NCBI RefSeq assembly: GCF_000687995.1
Contig: NZ_JIAC01000001.1
Location: 496,001 to 560,000 of the forward strand
Reading direction: 5' to 3'
DNA length: 64,000 nt
Source: Selenomonas ruminantium AC2024
Lineage (GTDB): Bacteria; Bacillota; Negativicutes; Selenomonadales; Selenomonadaceae
Part shown: in pieces, positions 55,333-62,852 of the stretch
How positions within the stretch are numbered: position 1 is the first letter of the stretch
Layout: every line of letters starts with the position of its first letter
Notes under the pieces: model-generated
Told to the model about the DNA's origin: nothing
What the model saw: only the letters and a program-made list of their open reading frames with translations
The model's database searches: none
Made by a program: the position numbers and the translations under genes

Positions 55333-56079
55333 TTACTCTCCTTCAAGAACAGTGGTATAATCACGGTATTTTTTATCTTCCAGCCGACCTGTAATAATGG
55401 TAGCACTGGAGATATTGGCAAAGGTGATAGGGGAAATCTTGTTGAATTTTGACTGGTCAGCCAAAACGTAAGCATGCTTGCAGCGAGCCAGAGCAGCGCT
55501 CTTGATGGTGCCTTCATCTGCATCCGGCGTAGAAAAACCGGACTTGGGGCTGATGCCGTTGGTACCGAAGAAACCCTTGGTAAAATTGTAGCACGTGAGG
55601 CTTTCCAGGGCTTCTGTGCCGATAACCGCTTCTGTAACGGCTTTGACAGCACCGCCGATAATGAAGACCTTAAAGCCTTTGGCAGCCAGCTTGGCAGCAT
55701 GCTGCATACCGTTGGTGACGAATACGGCACTGGTTTCCGTCAAAAAATCAATTAAATGCAAGGTGGTGGAACCCGCATCAATATAGACAAAATCCTTCTG
55801 CTTGATGAGTCCGGCAGCCTTGCGGGCGATGGCGATTTTTTCCTCAGGGAATAAATCGTTCTTGGTTTTCATGTCTTCCTCGGCACTGCTGTAGTTGTTG
55901 TCGATGGAAGTGGCCCCGCCGTACACCTTGTAGAGACGCCCATTCTTGTGCAGGGCGGTCAAATCCCTGCGCACTGTGGATTCAGATGCGTTCAGGGCAC
56001 GGGTGAGGTCAAGGACGGTAACAGCCTTTTTTTCCTCAAGGATGCGCAGAATTGTAGCATAACGCTCTTCCGTCAGCAT
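55333..56079 (-). CDS. fruR: DeoR-family fructose operon regulator
   Basis: A 248-residue regulator. The N-terminal helix-turn-helix (MLTEERYATILRILEEKKAV, SESTVRRDLTALHKNG) is followed by the DeoR-type effector domain with YIDAGSTTLHLIDFL and VFVTNGMQHAAKLA. In relatives it represses the fru operon and is released by fructose 1-phosphate. The start at 56079 follows TTGGAGAG; the longer reading adds fourteen residues. First gene of fruR-fruK-fruA. Confidence 0.92.
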   Translation of the reverse strand: MLTEERYATILRILEEKKAVTVLDLTRALNASESTVRRDLTALHKNGRLYKVYGGATSIDNNYSSAEEDMKTKNDLFPEEKIAIARKAAGLIKQKDFVYIDAGSTTLHLIDFLTETSAVFVTNGMQHAAKLAAKGFKVFIIGGAVKAVTEAVIGTEALESLTCYNFTKGFFGTNGISPKSGFSTPDADEGTIKSAALARCKHAYVLADQSKFNKISPITFANISSATIITGRLEDKKYRDYTTVLEGE

Positions 56080-56112
56080 GGCTATCACTCTCCAAAAATG
56101 TGATTTTTTTAT

Positions 56113-56141
56113 ATAATACAACTAAACTCCTTCAAAGTCAA
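56113..56141 (-). promoter_or_regulatory. fruRKA promoter
   Basis: On the minus strand TTGACT (56141-56136) and TATTAT (56118-56113) are spaced by 17 bp. The -35 region contains repeated TGA-type units (TGAGTTTGATTGACTTTGA), similar to operators of DeoR-type regulators, so FruR may bind here. Confidence 0.75.
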
Positions 56142-56312
56142 TCAAACTCACGAAAAAACACGCAAGAAGTTGCTAAATCCCGCCAAAAACTGTCGATAAA
56201 ATACGAATGTACTTTAGTGTGGTACAGAAATAAACATGAAAAAGAGGATTATTGTCTGCGTTTACCTAATAATATATAATGAATATAGAACGAAAATGGG
56301 AGTGTGAGGTGT

Positions 56313-57212
56313 ATGGAAGAACAGGCAGCCTTGAATAATGAAGTAAAACCTAAAATTGGCCAGAATCGCACGACGTCATTTTATGTGAAAAAATATGCCA
56401 TGATTTTTGTCGGGGCGGTTATTGCGGCTTTTGGGCTGGAAGAATTTTTGATTCCCAACAACGTCATTGACGGCGGTATCGTGGGCGTTTCCATTATGAT
56501 GGAAACCATCACGGGCATGAGCATGGGTGTTTTCTTGGTGCTCTTAAACATTCCCTTCCTCTTTATGGGGTACAAGCAGATTGGCAAGAACTTTGCCATT
56601 GCCACTTTGGTAGCCATCTGTTTTCTGGCCGTCTGGTCAGAGATATTTGACCCGTTGGAGAAGGTGACGGATGACCCCTTCCTGGCGGCTATCTTTGGCG
56701 GCATTATTGACGGTATCGGCGTGGGCATGATTATCCGGGCTGGCGGCAGTCTGGACGGTACGGAGATTGTGGCTATTATTATGGATAAGAAGTCCGTGTT
56801 CTCCGTGGGCGAAGTAGTTATGTTCATCAACCTCTTTATTCTGTCCAGCGCAGGACTGCTCTATGGATGGGATAAGGCTATGTACTCGCTGGTAGCATAT
56901 TTCGTCATCTCCAAGATGATTGATGTGGTCATCAAGGGGCTGGATGAAAGCTACGCCGTGATGATTGTGACCAATGAGCATGAGGAAATCACTTCGGCCC
57001 TGAATGACCGCCTGGGCCGTGGCGTGACCCTGCTGCACGGTGCCGGTGGCTACACTGGGGAGAGCAAGGAAGTGCTTTACTGCGTGGTGACTCGTCTGGA
57101 AGTCGATAAGCTCAAGGAAATCGTACTCGACAAGGATGAAAATGCCTTTGTAACCATCAATGCCGTCCATGATATTGTGGGCGGGCGGTTCAAGAAAAAA
57201 TCCATTCATTAA
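56313..57212 (+). CDS. YitT family membrane protein with DUF2179 domain
   Basis: A 299-residue protein. The N-terminal part has five or six membrane segments with GLEEFLIPNNVIDGGIVG near residue 50 and GGIIDGIGVGMIIRAGGSLDG-type glycine-rich segments. The C-terminal DUF2179 domain (about 215-295) includes GVTLLHGAGGYTGESKEVLYCVV. Molecular function is not established. Start at 56313 follows GTGAGGTG. The next gene starts 35 bp later and may be cotranscribed. Confidence 0.88.
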   Translation: MEEQAALNNEVKPKIGQNRTTSFYVKKYAMIFVGAVIAAFGLEEFLIPNNVIDGGIVGVSIMMETITGMSMGVFLVLLNIPFLFMGYKQIGKNFAIATLVAICFLAVWSEIFDPLEKVTDDPFLAAIFGGIIDGIGVGMIIRAGGSLDGTEIVAIIMDKKSVFSVGEVVMFINLFILSSAGLLYGWDKAMYSLVAYFVISKMIDVVIKGLDESYAVMIVTNEHEEITSALNDRLGRGVTLLHGAGGYTGESKEVLYCVVTRLEVDKLKEIVLDKDENAFVTINAVHDIVGGRFKKKSIH

Positions 57213-57247
57213 AAGTCCGTGTGGTTTAAGGTTCTGGAGGTGTTATT

Positions 57248-57847
57248 GTGAAACGGAAAATTGCCTTACTATGGGTACTGTTGATGCTTATCCTGTCGGT
57301 GCAGGCCTGGGCGGCAGAGCGCACGCCGCTGCGGGTGGCGCAGTTTCCCTTGCTCATACAGAGTTATATGACGCCCACTCAGGATGTGCATGACCGCTTG
57401 GAAAAACTGGTGGACAGAAGCCTGCATGTTCCATTGAACGGCACGTTAAAAGCCGTCCAATACATTCCGGAGAAGGAATGCTGGGCGGCTTTGGAAGATG
57501 CGCGCAATGAAGCTGTCGGCAAGGTAAAGCTCAAGGATTTAATGCGGCCAGTGGCAGAAAAACTGAAGGCCGACCTGGTAGTTATGCCGGTGCTTACAGG
57601 TTATGAGCAGTATCAGACCATGCGCTGGAACCGCTGGGGCAGATATATCGTCCATAGCTATGCGGCGGTGGAAATTGTCGGCTTTGACAAGGCTAAGGCA
57701 GAATCCTTTAGCAAAGGCGCATCGCGTCATTTCAACGACGAATACGCCACGCAGGGGGATGTGTCGCAACTGGCCTATGAGGCTATGGAGGAGGCCCTGC
57801 AAAGTGCGAAAATCCATGACCGGATATGGACGTGGAAGGACAGATAA
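57248..57847 (+). CDS. Exported protein of unknown function
   Basis: A 199-residue protein, possibly started from TTATTGTG context with TGGAGG upstream. The signal peptide ends VQAWA-A near residue 22. The mature part opens with RVAQFPLLIQSY, a beta strand, and has KLKADLVVMPVLTGYEQYQ and SYAAVEIVGFDKAKAESFSKG, ending in a helix. The pattern of strands and a terminal amphipathic helix resembles the frameshifted exported protein at 18.9-19.7 kb, suggesting related folds; I cannot prove homology. Its stop abuts that of the convergent carbonic anhydrase gene. Confidence 0.65.
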   Translation: MKRKIALLWVLLMLILSVQAWAAERTPLRVAQFPLLIQSYMTPTQDVHDRLEKLVDRSLHVPLNGTLKAVQYIPEKECWAALEDARNEAVGKVKLKDLMRPVAEKLKADLVVMPVLTGYEQYQTMRWNRWGRYIVHSYAAVEIVGFDKAKAESFSKGASRHFNDEYATQGDVSQLAYEAMEEALQSAKIHDRIWTWKDR

Positions 57848-58411
57848 TCAGGTATAGCCGTTCATGACCACATCCACCTTCCCAGTGCGTGGGTGGAAAA
57901 TCAGGCCGTGAATGGGCACATCAACGGGAATCAGTGGATTAAGGCGGATGCGTTCTACCGTATCGATGACATTTTGCTCGGGATGGTGGAATTCATCCGC
58001 CCATTCTGTGAGTTCCTTCTTTATCATATGGATAGCTTCTTTCGAAATGCCTCGTTCCACCATGGATTTTATGAGGCTTTCCGAAGTGGTGTTGGCCATG
58101 CCGCATTCGTGATGGCCGATGACGATAATCTCCTTGACGCCCAGTTCATAAATACATACGAGCAGGCTCCGAATGGTGCCATCAAATACGCCGGTAATGC
58201 CATTGCCGGCGGTTTTTATTACCTTGGCTTCCCCGCGGCCAATGCCTAGAGCTGGTTCCAGAAAATTCACTAGGCGGGTGTCCATGCAGGTAATCAAGGC
58301 CACCTGCTTTTGGGGCAGCTTGCTTTTTTTCAAATCTTCAAGGGTGTAGTCAGCGGGCGGATGGGCGCAGAATTCTGCATTGGCCGCCAGCATGGTATCG
58401 AGAATGGTCAT
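57848..58411 (-). CDS. Beta-type carbonic anhydrase
   Basis: A 187-residue zinc enzyme. CMDTRL near residue 41 holds the first zinc cysteine with the Asp/Arg dyad, and GHHECGM near 99 holds the His and second Cys. It interconverts carbon dioxide and bicarbonate. It belongs to the short clade with VIVIGHHECG and an ending HPRTGKVDVVMNGY. There is no gap to the convergent exported-protein gene. It is 15 bp after the next secreted-protein gene, so it is likely cotranscribed with it. Confidence 0.93.
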   Translation of the reverse strand: MTILDTMLAANAEFCAHPPADYTLEDLKKSKLPQKQVALITCMDTRLVNFLEPALGIGRGEAKVIKTAGNGITGVFDGTIRSLLVCIYELGVKEIIVIGHHECGMANTTSESLIKSMVERGISKEAIHMIKKELTEWADEFHHPEQNVIDTVERIRLNPLIPVDVPIHGLIFHPRTGKVDVVMNGYT

Positions 58412-58426
58412 GGTGCTTACCTCCCC

Positions 58427-58987
58427 TCAAAAGACGCTCGGCCGGATATTTATCGTCTGGCCGTTGCGCAGGCTGACTTTTTGTACGAGGCAGCTGCGCA
58501 TGCCCACCATGAAGAGTTCAAATTCATCCGCATGGGGCAGTTTTTTGGTCAATTCATCCCTTGTCATCTTGTCGGCAAGGTTCTGGTTCCCTTCCTTGCC
58601 ATTCGGGTCAAGAATCATAACATAGTACTCGGCGGCGGGAACATCCTGGAAGGTGAACTGTCCCTGCTCATTCACTACGGCATGGTAAATGGGCTGGTTG
58701 GCGGGGATAGTTCCTTGCTGATACCATTTTTGCACGGCGGCGTAGGGAAGGGCCGTAAAATTAATCCCGCGCTCAATGAGCCAGATTTCTGCCCGCTCGG
58801 AACGCTTGCGGTTCTTGGGGGCGCTCATATCCCACATCATAGCTGCGCCGCCTTCGCCCCTGCCGATGTGCATTCCCCGTTCGGTGTTGGGCAGGTGAAC
58901 CGTGCCGGTGATGGTGCCGCCGGCCGCGGCAACAGCACTGATGCTTATCAGCAGGCAAAATATCAGCAGAGTGACAAGGCGTTTCAT
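58427..58987 (-). CDS. Secreted protein with carboxypeptidase-regulatory-like fold
   Basis: A 186-residue exported protein: signal peptide to about residue 21 (SAVAAAGG). GTITGTVHLPNTERG and GQFTFQDVPAAEYYVMILDP are the strands of a carboxypeptidase regulatory-like or SpaA-type prealbumin domain, interrupted by a helix-rich insert (about 60-100). Function unknown. I start at MKRLVTLL (58987), eight residues into the longer reading, preceded by AAAGGATG. It lies just upstream of carbonic anhydrase. Confidence 0.65.
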   Translation of the reverse strand: MKRLVTLLIFCLLISISAVAAAGGTITGTVHLPNTERGMHIGRGEGGAAMMWDMSAPKNRKRSERAEIWLIERGINFTALPYAAVQKWYQQGTIPANQPIYHAVVNEQGQFTFQDVPAAEYYVMILDPNGKEGNQNLADKMTRDELTKKLPHADEFELFMVGMRSCLVQKVSLRNGQTINIRPSVF

Positions 58988-59167
58988 ATAAATCATCCTT
59001 TCTGACATAGTTTCCAGTAACTGTCTTTGCCATTAGTTTTCGCCTTTGGCAGAAAAAATCCTGCTGGATTTGCCTGTGTAGTCATTTTGCGGTACACTAG
59101 AGAGCGACGGTATGCACTGCATAAAGCAAATTTCAGGGTGCAACTGTACGAAAGGAGACTATGGTTT

Positions 59168-59434
59168 ATGACAGATTGGGAAAAGTATCAGCAAATTCGC
59201 CGGGAAGCCGCGTTTACGGGGCTGGCACTGCTGGTACTTATTTTATTTTGGTGCTGGGCAGGCTTTGGCCTGGCTGGCGTAGATATGGAGATTGGCGGTC
59301 TGCCTCTCTGGGCAGTAACCTCCAGTATTGGCGTATGGTTTTTTGCCATTGTGCTGGTGAAAATCTTGCTGAAATTCGTCTTTAGGGATATGCCCTTGGA
59401 AGATGGCGGAAAGGAGGGCTCTGACCATGAGTAA
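59168..59434 (+). CDS. YhdT family membrane protein
   Basis: An 88-residue protein with two membrane helices and the family pattern TDWEKYQQIRREAAFTGLAL followed by GLPLWAVTSSIGVWF and an end of VLVKILLKFVFRDMPLED. Such small proteins (DUF997) are nearly always encoded before panF and may be an accessory to it. It overlaps panF by eight bases. AAAGGAGAC precedes the ATG. Confidence 0.88.
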   Translation: MTDWEKYQQIRREAAFTGLALLVLILFWCWAGFGLAGVDMEIGGLPLWAVTSSIGVWFFAIVLVKILLKFVFRDMPLEDGGKEGSDHE

Positions 59435-60926
59435 TGGCGGCAATCCGGCAGCGCTTCTGCCCCTGCTTATCTTTATGGCCGTGATGATTGGCATTGGCTT
59501 CTACGTACGGCAGGTACAGGCCCGAGGTTTTGGCAGGAATTTTGTTCAGCAGTATTTTATCGGCAACCATGATTTGGGTGGCTTTGTGCTGGCTATGACT
59601 ACCGTGGCCACATATAGCTCTGTAAGTTCTTTCGTGGGCGGGCCGGGCATGGCCTGGCAGATTGGCTTTGGTTGGATTTACATGGCAGTGGTGCAGGTTA
59701 CGGCCATCTTCCTCGTGCTGGGTATATTCGGCAAACGGGTGGCCCTGTTGTCCCGCAAGTTCGATGCGGTGACGGTAGTCGATATTATCCGTGAGCGCTT
59801 CCAGTCGGACGGATTGGCAAGTTTGGCGGCCTTCATCATCGTGCTGTTCTTCTGTGCAACCATGACGGCGCAGTTCGTGGGTGGTGCCAAGCTCTTTGCG
59901 GCGGTGACGGGTTACAGTTATGAGATGGGCCTGCTGCTCTTTGGTCTGGCCGTGGTGGTCTACACCACTGTGGGCGGCTTCCGGGCTGTGGCGCTGACCG
60001 ATACCTGCTGTGCCCTGATTATGATGGTGGGCATTGTATTGTTGCTTTACTATGTGCTGGCGGCAGGGGGCGGCTATGAAAATCTTATGGCCAATCTCCA
60101 TAGCAATCACCCGGAAATGTTTGAACCCTTATCCAATGGCCATATGCCTGTCGGGCTTTATCTGACCCAGTGGATATTGGTAGGTATTTGCACCATTGCC
60201 CTGCCGCAGTCGGTGGTGCGGGGTATCAGTTACAAGGATACGGCCAGCCTGCACAAGGCCATGCTGATTGGTACGGTGGTCGTGGGCTTTATGAATATCG
60301 GCATCAACTTTACGGGCATTCTGGCACATGGCGTGCTTACCGGGGATTTGGCCTCCTATGGCGGTGTGGATAATATCATCCCTAGGACTATCGTCACGGT
60401 TATGCCGCCGGCTTTGGTGGGACTGGCCATTATCGGCCCGTTGGCGGCATCCATTTCGACCATTTCCGGCCTCTTGATTGTGGCTTCTTCGGCCATTATC
60501 AAGGATGTGTATTTGCATCATCAGCATAAGCAAGGCAAAGAGCCGGGCACGAAACAGTTGCGTCTGCTCTCCATGCTGGCAACCGCCGTTATCGGCGTGG
60601 TGGTGTTTGTCATTGCGCTGACGCCGCCGAGCCTTATCTGGATTATCAATATGTTTGCCTTTGGCGGTTTGGAAACGGCCTTTTTCTGGATGCTTTTGCT
60701 GGGCCTGTTCTGGCGGCGGGCTAATAAGCTCGGCGCACTGCTTTCTATGAGCGGCGGTACGGTGGTTTACTGCCTGACGCAGGGTATGGGCTTCAAGGTT
60801 ATGGGCCTGCATCAGATTACCATCGGCATTACGGCGTCGCTCTTGTTCTTCCTGATTGGCACTTATCTGGGCAAGCCGCAGGACGAGAAGGTTTTGGCAG
60901 AGTTTTTCCCTCATAGGGAGAATTAA
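59427..60926 (+). CDS. panF: Sodium/pantothenate symporter
   Basis: A 499-residue SSSF-family transporter with about twelve or thirteen membrane segments. Features: YFIGNHDLGGFVLAMTTVATYSS early, GKRVALLSRKFDAVTVVDIIRERF, YTTVGGFRAVALTD and the sodium-site region SISTISGLLIVASSAIIKD. Overlap with the YhdT gene strengthens the PanF assignment over other SSSF members. It imports pantothenate for CoA synthesis. Confidence 0.9.
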   Translation: MSNGGNPAALLPLLIFMAVMIGIGFYVRQVQARGFGRNFVQQYFIGNHDLGGFVLAMTTVATYSSVSSFVGGPGMAWQIGFGWIYMAVVQVTAIFLVLGIFGKRVALLSRKFDAVTVVDIIRERFQSDGLASLAAFIIVLFFCATMTAQFVGGAKLFAAVTGYSYEMGLLLFGLAVVVYTTVGGFRAVALTDTCCALIMMVGIVLLLYYVLAAGGGYENLMANLHSNHPEMFEPLSNGHMPVGLYLTQWILVGICTIALPQSVVRGISYKDTASLHKAMLIGTVVVGFMNIGINFTGILAHGVLTGDLASYGGVDNIIPRTIVTVMPPALVGLAIIGPLAASISTISGLLIVASSAIIKDVYLHHQHKQGKEPGTKQLRLLSMLATAVIGVVVFVIALTPPSLIWIINMFAFGGLETAFFWMLLLGLFWRRANKLGALLSMSGGTVVYCLTQGMGFKVMGLHQITIGITASLLFFLIGTYLGKPQDEKVLAEFFPHREN

Positions 60927-61097
60927 TAAGCATATAGGGAAAAATTTTCTAAAAAATAGTTGAAACTGCAAAAAATATCTTGCTTAATTGGGACTTTTGG
61001 GGTAAAATTACAAAGTATTTTTGGATACAAATGTATATTGTGGAAATAATAATGGGATATTGTTACTGGAAAGATTTTTTTGGAGAGGAGAAGAACG

Positions 61098-61382
61098 ATG
61101 ATTGTTGCGGTGAATAGTGCGACAAACAAATTGTTTAAGTTCAAGACAGGTAAGTATAATTTGAAGGAGCAGGCGGCTTGGAAGTCCCGGACGGCTTTTG
61201 TGGAAGATACGTTGCAGGAGATTTTGCGCAAGGCGGCCAATAAGGAAGCTACGGTTTTTGCAAAATGTTGTTACGGCATTGAACTGGGCAGAAGTGAAGC
61301 CGAGGACCGCTACCTTTTGTCCTATGATGATGCAGTGAGCTATTGGAAAAATTTTGATGCACGGGTGTATCAGATAGCATAA
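61098..61382 (+). CDS. Small hypothetical protein
   Basis: A 94-residue basic protein. I start it at MIVAVNSATNKLFKF after GAGAGGAG. Middle part LKEQAAWKSRTAFVEDTLQEILRKAANKEATVF is helical, then YLLSYDDAVSYWKNFD. No family recognised. Monocistronic with its own terminator. The 170-bp gap upstream after panF is AT-rich and shows no other element. Confidence 0.6.
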   Translation: MIVAVNSATNKLFKFKTGKYNLKEQAAWKSRTAFVEDTLQEILRKAANKEATVFAKCCYGIELGRSEAEDRYLLSYDDAVSYWKNFDARVYQIA

Positions 61383-61391
61383 AATATACGA

Positions 61392-61433
61392 ACAGCCCAT
61401 GAAGCAAGGGATAAGCTTCATGGGCTGTTTTTT
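61392..61433 (+). terminator. Terminator after the small hypothetical gene
   Basis: ACAGCCCATGAAGC / GCTTCATGGGCTGT, a perfect 14-bp stem with a 9-nt loop, followed by TTTTT. Confidence 0.92.
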
Positions 61434-61440
61434 GTTTCGC

Positions 61441-61749
61441 TTATAATAAGACCAGTTCAACGCCGAACACAACGATACAGCAGGTGGCGGCTACTTTGAA
61501 CAGGCTGAAGCCTTTCCAGGCCAGGCCAATGCCGATAATGAGGGCTAAAAGTCCTGCGTAGGGACTGCGGGTGGCATCCATGATGGCGGGGAAGGTCATG
61601 ACGGCAAGGGTCACATAAGGAACATAGAAAAGGAAGGAGCGTAGAAACTGGTTTTTGATGGGCCGTCTTATAAGCGTGACGGGCAGGATGCGGATGGCGA
61701 GCGTTACAGCGCTCATTACGAACAGATAGATGTAGATATCGTGGTTCAT
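61441..61749 (-). CDS. azlD: AzlD-like branched-chain amino acid exporter subunit
   Basis: A 102-residue protein with four hydrophobic segments. TLAIRILPVTLIRRPIKNQF and FLRSFLFYVPYVTLAVMTFPAI carry the AzlD arginine/proline pattern. AzlD normally works with the larger AzlC to export branched-chain amino acids. No azlC is adjacent: upstream is a 150-bp gap and a divergent gene. The start at MNHDIYIYLF (61749) follows AGGAAAA. Confidence 0.82.
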   Translation of the reverse strand: MNHDIYIYLFVMSAVTLAIRILPVTLIRRPIKNQFLRSFLFYVPYVTLAVMTFPAIMDATRSPYAGLLALIIGIGLAWKGFSLFKVAATCCIVVFGVELVLL

Positions 61750-61901
61750 GGGCGTTTTCCTTTCTCGATGAATGGTATTTATTAACATTTTAGGCGGATA
61801 ATGCCGGATTGTAAAGAAAAATAGCAGGATTTAAGCAGACAAAGGGCGAAATGTTATAAGCTGACGTTTCAGTAAAACATGAAATTGGGAAGGTGTGGCA
61901 A

Positions 61902-62852
61902 ATGAAAAAAATACTGCCTGTAAAATGGCTGTCTGTTCTTGTTTTGGGGCTGTGCTTGCTGTTGAGTGGCAAAAGCTGGGCCGCTGAATTTGAGCCGGTT
62001 TCCTATACTGCCTATACGTCGCTGTTCTGGCTGCGGGAGGCTGGTGTGCCGGAGGCGGCTGAATATGCCAAGGCAACGGGGAAACAGCATCTTTTGTTCA
62101 CGGGGAAAATCAAGAATTTTTATACTCTGCAGCCGGTGAATATGCTCTACCATGAGATGCGTTATGCGGCACTCAATGAATATATTCAGCAGAACGGCTA
62201 CAAAAATGTCATGGACATTGCCTGCGGGTTTTCCTCCCGGGGACTGTACATGGCCCGTCATGGAATCCATTTTGTGGGTGCAGAATTCCCCGCTGTTGCA
62301 GTCTATGGCAATCAGTATCTGGCCAAATGCCTGAAGCCGGAGGAAGTGAAACTGGCATCCTATGAGGTCGCAGATGCTACGGATAAGGCGCAGATGATGG
62401 CTGCGGCCGACAAGATGGAAGGCCCGATCTGCATTACCATGGATGGCCTGATGATGTATCTGACCCATGAACAGCAGGCCAGCGTCCTGCAGAATATCAA
62501 GGCTGTTTTGCAGAAACATGGCGGCTGCTATATTACGTCGGACTTTTCTGCCCGTGATTTCGTCATGGGGGCTTCCAAGGTCGTTTATGGGGAGAAAAAT
62601 GCTCGTGAAGTTTATAAGGAATCGGCCAAGGTTTACGAGGAAATTGCCGATGCCGATTTTGACCAAAAATTCTTTGCTACCGACGAAGAAATCAAAAAAT
62701 TTATTGAGGCACAAGGGCTGAAGGTAAAACAGATTCCCTTGTTTAAGGAATCATTTAAGCTCTACAGCGAGAAGGGGTTGAATAAATTGCAGCTTCAGCG
62801 TTTGGATGACCTGAAGAAAGCGAAGATTTTATGGCTGATTACACTCGAATAA
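61902..62852 (+). CDS. Apparently exported LCM-type SAM-dependent methyltransferase
   Basis: A 316-residue protein. Residues 1-26 look like a signal peptide (MKKILPVKW, a leucine-rich core, GKSWA-A). The rest resembles leucine carboxyl methyltransferase-like proteins (PPM1/Tcmp): VMDIACGFSSRGLYMARHG near residue 104 is the SAM loop, GAEFPAV follows, and CITMDGLMMYLTHEQQ is motif IV with the YL signature. An enzyme needing SAM outside the membrane would be unusual. Either the N-terminus anchors it to the inner face, or the protein has another role. Start at 61902 follows AAGGTGTGG. Confidence 0.65.
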   Translation: MKKILPVKWLSVLVLGLCLLLSGKSWAAEFEPVSYTAYTSLFWLREAGVPEAAEYAKATGKQHLLFTGKIKNFYTLQPVNMLYHEMRYAALNEYIQQNGYKNVMDIACGFSSRGLYMARHGIHFVGAEFPAVAVYGNQYLAKCLKPEEVKLASYEVADATDKAQMMAAADKMEGPICITMDGLMMYLTHEQQASVLQNIKAVLQKHGGCYITSDFSARDFVMGASKVVYGEKNAREVYKESAKVYEEIADADFDQKFFATDEEIKKFIEAQGLKVKQIPLFKESFKLYSEKGLNKLQLQRLDDLKKAKILWLITLE

